DNA of 51,593 nt, from NCBI GenBank assembly GCA_937902985.1, contig CALFNG010000531.1, forward strand, positions 1 to 51,593. The letters run 5' to 3'. The notes under the pieces were generated by a model that made no database searches, was not told the DNA's origin, and worked only from the letters and a program-made list of their open reading frames with translations. Position numbers and translations under genes: made by a program. The stretch comes from an uncultured Myxococcales bacterium. GTDB lineage: Bacteria > Myxococcota_A > Polyangia > Polyangiales > Polyangiaceae. Positions 18,275 through 26,844 of this stretch are shown one piece after another. The number at the start of each line of letters is the position of its first letter. Within the stretch, counting starts at the first letter, position 1.

Positions 18275-18375
18275 GGTATTACGTAGTCGCAGTCTGCCTT
18301 TGCAAAACGCCGACGCGATCGCTCGTCACGGCGCCGCGTCGCGGCCGCCCGGCATGGAATGCCGGACTCTTGGGT

Positions 18376-18391
18376 CGGAACGATCCATGCA
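18376..18391 (+). promoter_or_regulatory. Weak sigma-54-like element before the HicA-like gene
   Basis: The sequence CGGAACGATCCATGCA keeps GG-N10-GC but has A instead of C after GG. The -12 C is 13 bases before the ATG at 18403, the same unusual spacing seen at several other genes in the window. On its own it could be chance. Confidence 0.3.
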
Positions 18392-18402
18392 GCGGGGGCC
18401 CC

Positions 18403-18672
18403 ATGCGTCTCGAGCGTGATGTTCCGTGGGCCGATTGCATCCGAGTACTGCGTCGCGCCGGTTTCGTGTGCGCGGCCGAGTCGCCCGAGGCCGTGGTGCT
18501 GGTGAACGCCGGACGGACCGTGCATCTCGAGCGCGTGATCTCGTTCGACGAGCCCTCGTTGCTCGCCGCCCTCCGAGCTGCTCGCGTGCGTGGAGAAGAT
18601 TTCCTAGCGCTCCTTTGCGAGCGCGAAGACCGTGAGGGCGAAGGCCCTCGTGTCTACGGTGGCGAGCTCTAG
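18403..18672 (+). CDS. Small HicA-like protein lacking the catalytic His
   Basis: This 89-residue protein has the alpha-beta-beta-beta-alpha pattern of HicA-type double-stranded-RNA-binding-like proteins: CIRVLRRAGFVCAAES, then AVVLVNAGRTVHLERV, and a C-terminal helix LLAALRAARVRGEDFLALL. In HicA toxins the first strand carries a conserved His (in GSH); here the position reads AESPEA and the His is missing. No HicB antitoxin gene is beside it. An upstream in-frame ATG at 18370 would add 11 residues. It ends eight bases before a histidine kinase gene, so a signalling role in that operon is more likely than toxicity. Confidence 0.55.
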   Translation: MRLERDVPWADCIRVLRRAGFVCAAESPEAVVLVNAGRTVHLERVISFDEPSLLAALRAARVRGEDFLALLCEREDREGEGPRVYGGEL

Positions 18673-18680
18673 GGTCGCCA

Positions 18681-19772
18681 ATGCTTCGCGAGTTCATCGA
18701 GAAAAATCGCGGAGAGATCCTCGCCCGCGCACGCTTGCGGGTCGCCCAGAGGAATGCTCCCGTCCCGACGGAAGCGGAGCTGTCTGACGGCCTTCCGGTC
18801 TTCTTGAACCAGCTGCGCGAAGCCTTGCGGCGCGCGACGCGCCGCGATTCGGTCGACCACGCGGAGATCGACAAGAGCGCCAGGACGCACGGGGAACAGC
18901 TCTTTCGGCACGGGCTCACGGTGGCGCAGGTCGTCCACGACTACGGCGACCTCTGTCAGGTCATCACGCTGCTCGCCGTCGAGCAGAAGGCCTCGATCGA
19001 GGCGGAGGACTTCCAGACGCTCAACCTCTGCCTCGACGACGCCATCGCGGGCGCCGTGACCACTTACGGGTCTCGACGTGAACGCGCCATTCTCGACGAG
19101 GGCACCGAGCGGCTGGGCATGCTCGCGCACGAGATGCGTAACGTGCTCAACGGGGCACTCATGTCGTTCGCGAGCATCAAGAGCGGGGTCGTGGCGCCCG
19201 GGGGCAGCACCAGCGCCATCCACCAGCGGAGTTTGATGCGGCTGCAGACGCTCATCGACCGCTCGCTGGCCGATGTGCGCCTCGATGCCGGGATCCAGAA
19301 CCTCGAGCTCGTCCCCGTGTGGGAGATCCTCGAAGAGGTCGAGGTCGGCGCCTCCATCGTCGCACAGACGCGCGGGCTCCAGCTGGTCGTCGTCTCGGTC
19401 CCCCCCACGGTCGTCGTCGCGGCGGACCGGCAGACGCTTGCCGCCGCAGTCGCCAATCTCTTGCAGAACGCGCTCAAGTTCACGCGTCCGAAAGGCATCG
19501 TGACCCTCCGCGCGAGCACCACGTCGACGCGCGTCTTCATCGAAGTCGAAGACCAGTGCGGCGGGCTCCCCCCAGGGAACGCGAATCTTCTCTTGCGCCC
19601 GTTCGCGCAACAAGGACGCGATCGCACGGGCCTCGGGCTCGGGCTCTCGATTTGCGTGAAAGTCGTGAACGCCATCGCCGGTGAGCTCAGGATTCGCGAC
19701 ATCCCCGGCAAGGGATGCGTCTTCACGATCGACCTTCCGAAACCGTTGCCCCCGCCGGCGCCGATCCGGTGA
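18681..19772 (+). CDS. Sensor histidine kinase with RsbRD-like N-terminal domain
   Basis: This 363-residue soluble kinase has no membrane helix. Residues 1-130 form a four-helix domain like the RsbT co-antagonist RsbRD N-terminal domain (FIEKNRGEILARARLRV, HGEQLFRHGLTVAQVVHDYGD). The phospho-acceptor His is in LAHEMRNVLNG near residue 150. The HATPase domain shows the N box LLQNALKFT, a G1-like box DQCGGLPPG and the G2 box GLGLGLSI. It follows the HicA-like gene by eight bases. No response regulator gene is beside it, so it is an orphan kinase, as is frequent in myxobacteria. Confidence 0.88.
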   Translation: MLREFIEKNRGEILARARLRVAQRNAPVPTEAELSDGLPVFLNQLREALRRATRRDSVDHAEIDKSARTHGEQLFRHGLTVAQVVHDYGDLCQVITLLAVEQKASIEAEDFQTLNLCLDDAIAGAVTTYGSRRERAILDEGTERLGMLAHEMRNVLNGALMSFASIKSGVVAPGGSTSAIHQRSLMRLQTLIDRSLADVRLDAGIQNLELVPVWEILEEVEVGASIVAQTRGLQLVVVSVPPTVVVAADRQTLAAAVANLLQNALKFTRPKGIVTLRASTTSTRVFIEVEDQCGGLPPGNANLLLRPFAQQGRDRTGLGLGLSICVKVVNAIAGELRIRDIPGKGCVFTIDLPKPLPPPAPIR

Positions 19773-19784
19773 TCGATCGAGGGT

Positions 19785-22064
19785 TCACATGGCGAACTTC
19801 TGAACGAGCTTCCTCAACACCTCGGAATCGAACGGCTTGTCGATCCGCTGGTTGTCGACGCGATCGAGAAATGCGTTGGCCTCGGGTGTGAAGGCCCCTC
19901 CTGTGAGAAACACGACTTTACGCGCCATCTCGGGGTGGAGCCTGCCAATCGCCTCGTAGAGTTGCATGCCCGACATGCCGGGCATCATGAGGTCGGACAG
20001 CACCACGTCGAACCTTCTTCCCGCCGCGAGGAGGGCCAGCGCGTCCTTCGCCGTGAGGACCGCCGTCACGTCGTGATGGCGAAGGGCCCGGCGGATCGAC
20101 GAGCCAAGCGCCGGCTCGTCGTCCACGACGAGGACTGACGCGCGCCGCGCCGGGGCCGGTTCCAGCTGGACAACCGGGGGCGGCAACGAGCTCCTGGAGG
20201 CGGTCGACCCCGGCAGGACCACGCGGAAGGTCGTTCCGTGATTCATCTCGCTCTCGACGGAGAGCTCTCCGCCCGCGCTCGTCACGATGTTGTGACTGAT
20301 CGCCAGCCCGAGCCCCGTTCCGACGCCTACCGGTTTCGTGGTGAAGAAGGGATCGAAGACGCGGCCGAGGAGGTCGGGAGGAATGCCCGGACCCGTGTCG
20401 CTTATCTCGATGACGGCACGACCCTGGGCGTCGGTGGAGGTGACGACGCGGATCTCGTTGGCGTCGACGTTTTCGTTCTGAAACGCTTGCGCGGCGTTCA
20501 CGAGCAAGTTGACGAGCACCTGCCCCAGTCGAGCGTCGTCGGCCTCGACGAGCGGCACCTTCCCGTAGTCCTTGACGATCCTGGCGTGGAGACGGATCTC
20601 GTTGTAGGCCATCGCCACGGAGAGCTCGATCACCGGCACGAGGTCGATGACCCTGGGCCGCTCCTCTTCGATTCGCGAAAACGTCTTGAGGCCGCGGACG
20701 ATCTTCGTGACGCGCGCGATGCCTTCGCGAGCCTCGCGCAGCATGGCTTCCAGCTCCTTCATTCGCCGCGAAGGGGAGTCGCCACCGATCGAGACGATTT
20801 CCTCGATGGCCATGTCGACGTTCGACGACACGTAGGTCAAGGGATTGTTGATTTCGTGGGCGACGCCGGCGGCGAGGGTGCCGACCGAGGCCATTCGATC
20901 GGCGAAGACGAGCTGCTTTTGCAGCCGTTCCTCGGTGGCTCTCGCGGCACATTGAGCCGTGAGGTCACGGAACACGAGCACGGCGCCGTTCGTCGCCCCG
21001 TCGCCAGCTCTTATCGGCGCGCAGCTGTCCGCGATCGGGATCTCCGTCCCGTCTCGTCGCGTAAGGAGAGTTTGGCTGGGGAGCTTGACGACAGCGCCCT
21101 CTCGGACGGCCCGGGCGATGGGGTTCTCGACCGCGGCACGGCTCTCGCTGTTGATTATGGGGAGAACGTCGACTGGCGACCTTCCTTTCGCCTCATGGAA
21201 GGTCCATCCGGTGAAACGTTCTGCGGCCGGGTTCATGCGAACGATCGCGCCCGTGACGTCCGTGGCGATGACGCCGTCGCCGATGCTGTTGAGAGTGGTT
21301 GCGAGGCTCTCGGAGAGATCCCGAAGCGCTGCAGTCGTCGCTCTGGCCTCGGTGACGTCGCGAACGGCAGAATAGACGACCCCGCGTTCGACGACCGAGT
21401 CGGAGTGCCACTCGAGCGAGCGGTACGCGCCATCCTTGCCTCGGTACCTGTTGATGAACCCGATGACGGGGTGCCCCCTTTCCAATCGCGTCGCGGCCGC
21501 CACCGTGCGCTCACAGTCGGCGGGGTGCACGAGCTCGAGGCAAGGCTTGGACAAGAGCTCGTCGGACGACCACCCGAGCGCCTCGGTCCAGCCGAGATTG
21601 ACCATCTTGAAGTACCCGTCGAATCCCGTGATGCACACCAGTTGAATGGCCAGCCTGAACAGTCTCTCGCGGTCGTGTTCCGCCACCCGCCGCAACGCGA
21701 CGCCCATCGCCGTACGTTGCGCGACGAGGAGCCGACTCCTGAGCGCGTCTTCGCCCGAGGCCTCGAGGAAAAAATCGTCTGCACCTGCCTCGATGAGGTC
21801 GCGGACATTGTCCGGCCGCTCGCTGCCCAGCGCGACGATGACGGCGTCGGAGCAGGTTTCGGCGGCGCGAAGCAGCCGGCAAGAGGCTGCCAGGGCTTGC
21901 TTCGACTCCCCGCCGAGAATCACGAGAGACGGGCGCTGGTCGCCCATCACGGTCAGCGCCTCGGACGCATCCGCAGCTCGGAAGAGCGCAGGATCTCCCT
22001 CGGCGAATGCCCTGGTTGCGGCCGCTGCCGTCCCATCGGCCAAGGCGCAGAGCAGAATGTTCAT
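19785..22064 (-). CDS. Hybrid sensor histidine kinase (REC-like, PAS, PAS, HK, REC)
   Basis: This 759-residue cytoplasmic kinase begins with a receiver-like domain (about 1-118) that lacks the phospho-acceptor Asp: the expected position reads VILGGES. Two PAS domains follow (about 130-250 and 265-390), the first with GFDGYFKMVNLGWTEALGWS. The dimerisation helix carries the acceptor His in GVAHEINNPLTYVSSN. The HATPase domain shows NLLVNAAQAF, DTGPGIPP and GTGLGLAIS. The C-terminal receiver is intact (VLVVDDEPAL, DVVLSDLMMPGMSG, RIDKPFD). The ATG at 22064 is chosen because upstream sequence is not domain-like. A strong sigma-54 element lies 39 bases before the start codon. It is convergent with the RsbRD-type kinase. 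Confidence 0.9.
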   Translation of the reverse strand: MNILLCALADGTAAAATRAFAEGDPALFRAADASEALTVMGDQRPSLVILGGESKQALAASCRLLRAAETCSDAVIVALGSERPDNVRDLIEAGADDFFLEASGEDALRSRLLVAQRTAMGVALRRVAEHDRERLFRLAIQLVCITGFDGYFKMVNLGWTEALGWSSDELLSKPCLELVHPADCERTVAAATRLERGHPVIGFINRYRGKDGAYRSLEWHSDSVVERGVVYSAVRDVTEARATTAALRDLSESLATTLNSIGDGVIATDVTGAIVRMNPAAERFTGWTFHEAKGRSPVDVLPIINSESRAAVENPIARAVREGAVVKLPSQTLLTRRDGTEIPIADSCAPIRAGDGATNGAVLVFRDLTAQCAARATEERLQKQLVFADRMASVGTLAAGVAHEINNPLTYVSSNVDMAIEEIVSIGGDSPSRRMKELEAMLREAREGIARVTKIVRGLKTFSRIEEERPRVIDLVPVIELSVAMAYNEIRLHARIVKDYGKVPLVEADDARLGQVLVNLLVNAAQAFQNENVDANEIRVVTSTDAQGRAVIEISDTGPGIPPDLLGRVFDPFFTTKPVGVGTGLGLAISHNIVTSAGGELSVESEMNHGTTFRVVLPGSTASRSSLPPPVVQLEPAPARRASVLVVDDEPALGSSIRRALRHHDVTAVLTAKDALALLAAGRRFDVVLSDLMMPGMSGMQLYEAIGRLHPEMARKVVFLTGGAFTPEANAFLDRVDNQRIDKPFDSEVLRKLVQKFAM

Positions 22065-22112
22065 GGCGTCCGGTCTGCGGGCTGCTGTTGCGCTCAAGTG
22101 GGGAGAACCATC

Positions 22113-22130
22113 AAGCAACCGCCATGCCGT
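22113..22130 (-). promoter_or_regulatory. Sigma-54 promoter of the hybrid kinase gene
   Basis: The minus strand reads CGGCATGGCGGTTGCTT, a near-perfect -24/-12 element (GGCATG-N4-TTGCTT). The predicted start is near 22103, giving a 39-base leader. A CGCA half-site lies about 86 bases upstream, but its partner half is not conserved. Confidence 0.65.
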
Positions 22131-22332
22131 ATGCGAATAGACGAACTCCTGGAAATTACACGCTCTTGGAGTAGTTTGTGAGCGCATCCCGCGAACTCGA
22201 ATGGCATCTTGCCAAAGTCGAGCTCTCCGACCTCCGAAGGTCGCGGCCGCTCAGGCGACGTCGCGAGGGGGTGCGGCGGAATGGACATCCACTAGGTCCG
22301 GCGGGGGCGGCGGCCTCGCGCTGAGCATCACC

Positions 22333-22560
22333 GCGATTGCGTCCCGTGTGCTTCGACGCATACATCGCCGTATCCGCGGCCTCCACGAGGGAGCGAGGCA
22401 TCGGCATCTCTGCGATGAACTCCCCGACGCCGAAGGACGCGGTGATGCCGGCCGCTCCGCCGGACGCGAAGCGCGTCTCGATGCGCCTGCGGGCGCGCTC
22501 GGCGAACCTCATCGCGTCGGCGCCGGTCGTCTCGCGCAAGACGACGCAGAGAGCGTGAAT
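22333..22560 (-). pseudogene. C-terminal half of a GGDEF (diguanylate cyclase) domain
   Basis: About 76 codons match the second half of GGDEF domains: LCVVLRETTGADAMRFAERARRR is the region after the active site, followed by GITASFGVGEF and LVEAADTAMYASKHTGRNR. The GG(D/E)EF motif and everything before it are gone, and no start codon with a ribosome site serves the frame. The 3' end of the adjacent histidine kinase gene overlaps the first part in another frame, which suggests a deletion joined the two genes. Confidence 0.75.
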
Positions 22561-23882
22561 GCCCTGCTGAGCTGCTGGGCGAGCGTACGATCTTCCCGGG
22601 TGGCCGCCGGGCGATCGTCCGTTCGGCGATCTAGCAGCGTGCTTTGCACCCCCCTCCCGCCGTCGTCGTTCTTCGGTTCCGAGGGCGGCCGCGCGAACAG
22701 CGGCGAATTGCTCTCGGGGTCGAGAGGCAGGGTGAACCGGAAGGTCGCCCCTTTGCCGACCTGGCTCTCGGCGCCGATGCGCCCCCCGTGGGCCTCGACG
22801 ATCTGGCGGCAGATGTAGAGCCCGAGGCCGAGCCCGCGTCGCGACTCGTGGTCGATCTGCCAGAAGCGCTCGAACACGTGCGGCAACGACGTCGCGTCGA
22901 TGCCCCGACCGCTGTCGTGCACGACGAACTCGACCTCCTGACCGCGCCGCGCCACATGAAGGTCGACCGAGCCCTGGGCGGGGGTGAACTTCATGGCGTT
23001 ACCGAGCAAGTTCGAGAGCACCTGCACGACGCGATCGTGATCGAACGATGCGATGAGGGAAGGAACAGGAATCTCGACGTCGAACTTCACCCCTCGAGCC
23101 GCGAACAGGGGCTGATATGATCGGAGCACTTCGGTCACGAACTCGCCCACGTCGTATTGGGCGTGCGCGATGCGCAAAGTCTTGGATTCGATGCGCGCGA
23201 CGTCGAGGAGATCCATCAGCAGCCGCTCCATGCGCGACGCCGCGCGCGTCACTTCGAGGGCATCTTCGCGTATCGAGGGATCGGCCGTCTCTTCGGCGAT
23301 GACTTGCGCGTTGAGAACGATGACCGACAGCGGGTTCCGGAGGTCGTGCGTCACCATTCCAAGCACGTCCAGCCGGCGATCTTGCTCGCTCTGCGCGTCT
23401 GCAAGCGCGTGCTGCGTCTCGTCGAGTGCGCTCACGGCCGCGTCGGCCCGGTTCCGCTCCAGCGATAGCTGGTCGTCGGTCTCCTGCCGACGCGACTCCT
23501 GTCGTTCGCGATCGGCTTCACGATCCTGTCGTTCGCGTTCGACCACCGCGTCCGCGCGAAGGCGTTCCCGCTTGAACTGGGCGTCCACCAGGTCTCGCTC
23601 GGCTTTCTTGCTCGCGTCGACGGCCTGGCGCTCGAGCGCCAGGCTCCCGGCGACCGCCGGCGACCCGGTGCGTTCGTTCACACGGACGCGATCGGCGCCC
23701 TCACGGAGGGTCTTCAGGCGTTCATCGGCGGCGAGTCGATCGCGCTCGATGAGATCGTCGAGTGCGCGGCGCGCTCTGGCCGCGGCCAGCAGCCTGACAG
23801 AGTCGGTGTCGGCGCGCTCCGCGCCTAGGCTCGCGTCCGTTTGCGCACGCGTCTCGGCGATGTCTTTTCGAACTGATTCCAT
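22509..23882 (-). CDS. Coiled-coil sensor histidine kinase
   Basis: This 457-residue soluble kinase has a very long charged coiled coil in residues of about 10-175 (runs such as ERERQDREADRERQESRRQE) instead of a recognised sensor domain. The His is in VTHDLRNPLSVI. The HATPase domain shows LLGNAMKFTP, DSGRGID, HVFERFWQ and GLGLGLYICRQIVEAHGG. After the domain ends, a 65-residue Arg/Pro-rich tail overlaps a GGDEF remnant in another frame, so the original C-terminus may have been lost. The start at 23882 is preceded by a G-rich stretch. No signal input can be seen; the coiled coil may mediate oligomerisation. Confidence 0.88.
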   Translation of the reverse strand: MESVRKDIAETRAQTDASLGAERADTDSVRLLAAARARRALDDLIERDRLAADERLKTLREGADRVRVNERTGSPAVAGSLALERQAVDASKKAERDLVDAQFKRERLRADAVVERERQDREADRERQESRRQETDDQLSLERNRADAAVSALDETQHALADAQSEQDRRLDVLGMVTHDLRNPLSVIVLNAQVIAEETADPSIREDALEVTRAASRMERLLMDLLDVARIESKTLRIAHAQYDVGEFVTEVLRSYQPLFAARGVKFDVEIPVPSLIASFDHDRVVQVLSNLLGNAMKFTPAQGSVDLHVARRGQEVEFVVHDSGRGIDATSLPHVFERFWQIDHESRRGLGLGLYICRQIVEAHGGRIGAESQVGKGATFRFTLPLDPESNSPLFARPPSEPKNDDGGRGVQSTLLDRRTDDRPAATREDRTLAQQLSRAFTLSASSCARRPAPTR

Positions 23883-24292
23883 GTTCGGCGCCCCCCATGC
23901 TCTGCCGAATCCCCCCGCCCGTAGTGCCGCCGTCGTCGCGGATCTCGCCTGCCATTGGCCCATTCGTTCGGCCGACGGTAGCAAGCGGCGCCCGAAACGG
24001 TCGGATTGCACCTCCTGCCCTTGTAATCATCTTGCGGCGGACCGGCCCGATTCTTTGGCGGGCAGCGCGTGGGTTGTCGCCGGCGGACCGCGACGGCCGT
24101 GCCCGCTCGGCTAGCTCGGCTCGCAGGCAAGCGCGGCGGCGGACGCTCCTCGACCACCCGCGGCAGGCTAGACCGGCCGACTCAAGCGAACGCGCACCGT
24201 GCACGTCTTCGGCGGCAAGCGCGCGCGCCGAGCCGGCGAGCCCGTAGAGAGTGAGCCGGCCGAGGGCGGAGGAGAGGCGACCCCGATGTTCT
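23883..24292. other. Intergenic region, nothing recognised
   Basis: These 410 bases lie upstream of the coiled-coil kinase and downstream of the GST gene, both on the minus strand. It must hold the kinase promoter. I see no clear -24/-12 element, inverted repeat, RNA gene or protein remnant. Confidence 0.45.
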
Positions 24293-24904
24293 CTACGCTT
24301 TGCCCGTCGCCTTCTTCCAGCTCGGGAGCTCGCTGATCTTGGTCCACCAGGCGCTGACGTGCGGATACTTCGCGAACGTCGCCTTGACCGGCGTGGCCAT
24401 CGCGTACTCGATGTACGGCATGTAACAGACGTCGGCGAGCGACAGCTGCGCGCCGGCGAGGAACGGGCTCTTGGTGAGGCCCGCTTCGAGCACCCCGAGC
24501 GCCGTCTCGAGGCCCTTTCCGGCCGCTTCGAGCACGGCGGGCTCCTGCGGGCGCTGAAAGACGTGGTGGTAGATGAACTTCATCACGTGCGGCGTGAAGT
24601 TCGAGGTCTCGACGCTGATCCACTGCTCCATGAGAGCGCGGCCCTTGAGGTCGACCGGGATGAGGCTCCCGCCGACCTTCTCGTTGATGTAGCGACAGAT
24701 CGCGCGCGACTCGTAGAAAGCGAACCCGTCGTCTTCGATCGCGGGGATCTGGCCGAAGGGCTGGCGGCTCAAATGCGGCTGCTTCTTGTGCTCGCCGGTC
24801 GCGAAGTCGACGACGGTCAGCTCGAACGGCGTCTTCGTCTCGGCGAGCGTCATGAGGACCTTGCGCGTACAGGTGCTCGCGGGGTGTCCGAAGATCTTGA
24901 TCAT
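24293..24904 (-). CDS. Glutathione S-transferase
   Basis: This 203-residue protein has the thioredoxin-like N-terminal domain (MIKIFGHPASTCTRKVLM, with Ser/Cys at the glutathione-activating site), the cis-Pro segment QPFGQIPAIED and the glutathione gamma-glutamyl contact in FYESRAICRYI. An all-helical C-terminal domain with LAGAQLSLADVCYMPYIEY follows. The pattern is closest to phi/theta-like bacterial GSTs. Length is normal. It is monocistronic and diverges from the SDR gene; frmA earlier in the window also uses glutathione. The substrate is unknown. Confidence 0.92.
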   Translation of the reverse strand: MIKIFGHPASTCTRKVLMTLAETKTPFELTVVDFATGEHKKQPHLSRQPFGQIPAIEDDGFAFYESRAICRYINEKVGGSLIPVDLKGRALMEQWISVETSNFTPHVMKFIYHHVFQRPQEPAVLEAAGKGLETALGVLEAGLTKSPFLAGAQLSLADVCYMPYIEYAMATPVKATFAKYPHVSAWWTKISELPSWKKATGKA

Positions 24905-25063
24905 GGGCGTGTAGCTCCTTCAGGGGTTTCGGCTGCGAAGCTATCACGCCCGTCCGGCCCCCGCGTTTGCCCGCGCGTCGCACCAGCCCGTCAGGACCGT
25001 CCTTTGCGCGCCGCTTGCCCGGGCCGCCTTGCGGGAGCGCGCGGGCGGCCTCATGTTCGCGCG

Positions 25064-25810
25064 ATGGCAGCCTCACGCGTCGCGGTTGTCACCGGCGCCA
25101 ATCGCGGCATCGGAGAAGAGATCGCCAGGCAGCTCGCGGCTCGTGGGCTCCATGTCGTCGCGACCAGCCGCGAGCCCGGCCGCCGCTTCGCGGTGCTCGA
25201 CGTCGAAGACCGCGCGTCGATCGACGCGTTCGCGCGGTCGCACGCGGCCGCGGGGGTCGAGGTCCTCGTCAACAACGCCGGCGCTTCGTTCGACGGCTTC
25301 GACGCGAAGGTCGTGGCCCGGACGCTCGCGGTGAACTTCTTCGGCCCGATGCACCTGACCGACGCGCTCTTGCCTTCGATGCGCCCGGGCGCGCGCGTCG
25401 TGATGGTCTCGAGCGGAATGGGCAAGCTCGCACGCCTCGGGGCCGCGCTGCGCGCTCGCTTCGCAGATCCGTCGCTCGCGCGGGCGGGGCTGCTCGATCT
25501 CGTGAACGGCTTCGTCCGTGACGTCGGGGCAGGCACCCACGAGCGACACGGGTGGCCGTCGAACGCGTACAGCGTCTCGAAGATCGCGCTGAACGCGCTC
25601 GTCCGGGTGATGGCGCGCGAGCTCGCGGGCGACGCTCGCGGCATCCTGGTCAACTCCGCCGATCCCGGCTGGGTGCGAACGCGCATGGGGGGCCGGAGCG
25701 CGCCGTCGTCGGTCGAAGACGGCGCCAAGACGCCCGTCTACCTCGCGCTCCTGCCCCCCGGCGGTCCGACCGGTGAATTCTTCGCAAGCGAGCGCAAGAC
25801 GGCGTTCTGA
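25064..25810 (+). CDS. Short-chain dehydrogenase/reductase
   Basis: This 248-residue NAD(P)-dependent oxidoreductase has VTGANRGIGEEIA at residues 9-21 (cofactor loop), LVNNAGAS, the catalytic Ser in VVMVSSGMGK and the YxxxK pair in AYSVSKIALN, with ADPGWVRTRMGG after it. An insertion after the Ser motif (about 25 residues) is typical of the carbonyl-reductase-like SDRs. The ATG at 25064 gives the usual short start. No ribosome site is obvious. It is divergent from the GST gene, suggesting joint involvement in detoxification of carbonyl compounds, which is inference. Confidence 0.9.
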   Translation: MAASRVAVVTGANRGIGEEIARQLAARGLHVVATSREPGRRFAVLDVEDRASIDAFARSHAAAGVEVLVNNAGASFDGFDAKVVARTLAVNFFGPMHLTDALLPSMRPGARVVMVSSGMGKLARLGAALRARFADPSLARAGLLDLVNGFVRDVGAGTHERHGWPSNAYSVSKIALNALVRVMARELAGDARGILVNSADPGWVRTRMGGRSAPSSVEDGAKTPVYLALLPPGGPTGEFFASERKTAF

Positions 25811-26131
25811 ACTGAAGAGTCACGGAGGACGTGTCCCCCCTCGTTGCGATTTGCGCGCCCGCCCGCGCGCCGAACGAGTGCGCTTGGTCGGCGTGGGTCC
25901 AGTCGCCGCGCGATGAGTCGAACGCCGAAGCATGTGACGGCCTCTGGCGTGAATCGCTTCTTCCGGACCTTCAGGAGATCGACCGGGCGGTACCCGGCGC
26001 CCGGCCCCGGCGCGCATCGTCAACGCATTGACGATGCGTCACCCGGGCGTGGAAGAACGGGAGCAGGCGCAGACGGTTCCGAAGAGCGATTTGGCGCTCA
26101 AGGGTTCCCGCTTTCGGCCTTTCTCCGTCGC
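25811..26131. other. Intergenic region, nothing recognised
   Basis: This stretch follows the SDR stop and precedes a kinase N-terminal remnant. No promoter, RNA or coding signal was convincing. Base composition is slightly less GC-biased than the genes. Confidence 0.4.
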
Positions 26132-26200
26132 GTCCGAATCCCTGGCTATGCCTTCGATGCGAAGCTCTATGAGGGGTCATCGACGATCGTGTACGCCGGT
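26132..26200 (+). pseudogene. Possible N-terminal fragment of a multi-domain Ser/Thr kinase
   Basis: About 23 codons read RVRIPGYAFDAKLYEGSSTI then VYAG. This resembles the first residues of large kinase-ATPase-GAF-histidine kinase proteins, which open with an IPGY...LYEGSRTxVYRG glycine loop. Similarity ends there and the frame stops at 26227. It is short, so the identification is tentative. The sequence up to 26446 shows nothing else recognised. Confidence 0.4.
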
Positions 26201-26446
26201 TGGATTGCTACGGCGTCAATGCTCTGACGGCGCCGACACTCGTGGAGAGGTCGTGGGCGGCGGAATCGCCTCCACGCGAGGCGGGCTGGTACGCGGTACA
26301 CAAATCGCAGGAGAGCCAGGACATGGTGGCGTGGGCCATCCGCGCCGTGCGGGTCGTTCGATGAACGCGCCTCCTGTTCGTTCGGCTTCTTCGTTGTTGT
26401 CTCGAGTCGATGCAGCCGCTTCGAACCAAAGCAACGAAGGGGACTC

Positions 26447-26812
26447 GTGACGAACGGTAAGATTCTCGTGGTCGACGACTCTCGCATGGTGCGTCAGCAC
26501 GTCCAGCGCACCCTGACGGCTGCCGGCTTCTTGGTCTCGGAGGCCGCCGATGGCGTCGAAGCCCTGGAAAAGCTGGAGAGCGAGCCCGATACGAAGCTCG
26601 TCGTGTGCGACGTCAACATGCCGAAGATGAACGGCCTCGAGTTCCTCGAGCGACTGCGCTCGATGAACTCGTCGATACCGGTCGTCATGTTGACGACCGA
26701 AGGCGAGCCCGGCCTCATTCGTCGGGCGAAAGCGCTCGGCGCGAAGGGATGGATCGTCAAACCGTTCAAAGCCGAGCTTCTCGTCGCGGCTGCCGAGAAG
26801 GCTACCGCCTAG
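26447..26812 (+). CDS. CheY-like single-domain response regulator
   Basis: This 121-residue receiver-only protein has the acidic pair Asp10-Asp11 (LVVDDS), acceptor Asp55 (VVCDVNMPKMNG), a Thr in MLTTEGEP and the Lys in WIVKPF. These match CheY closely, including MLTTEGEP, typical of chemotaxis receivers. The start is GTG at 26447, with a GAAGGGG ribosome site six bases before it. The next gene, 32 bases downstream, encodes a receiver-like plus CheX-like protein, so the two probably form a small signalling unit outside a chemotaxis operon. Confidence 0.92.
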   Translation: MTNGKILVVDDSRMVRQHVQRTLTAAGFLVSEAADGVEALEKLESEPDTKLVVCDVNMPKMNGLEFLERLRSMNSSIPVVMLTTEGEPGLIRRAKALGAKGWIVKPFKAELLVAAAEKATA

Positions 26813-26844
26813 TCGACGGAAAGGGCGTGGGGGGGGGAACCGTC

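Larger units (their letters stand above)
17699..18402. other. Long intergenic region with a possible small coding remnant
   Basis: These 704 bases lie upstream of both the stomatin operon (minus) and the HicA-like gene (plus). It must hold the stomatin promoter, but I find no convincing sigma-54 or sigma-70 match there. A 40-codon open stretch at 18152-18274 looks protein-like. No RNA gene or mobile element is visible. Confidence 0.5.

Noticed and set aside
25844-26031. Open frames in the 25811-26131 gap as small genes
   Set aside because: They lack ribosome sites, are Arg/Ser-rich and show no recognisable similarity, except the short kinase-like piece reported separately.
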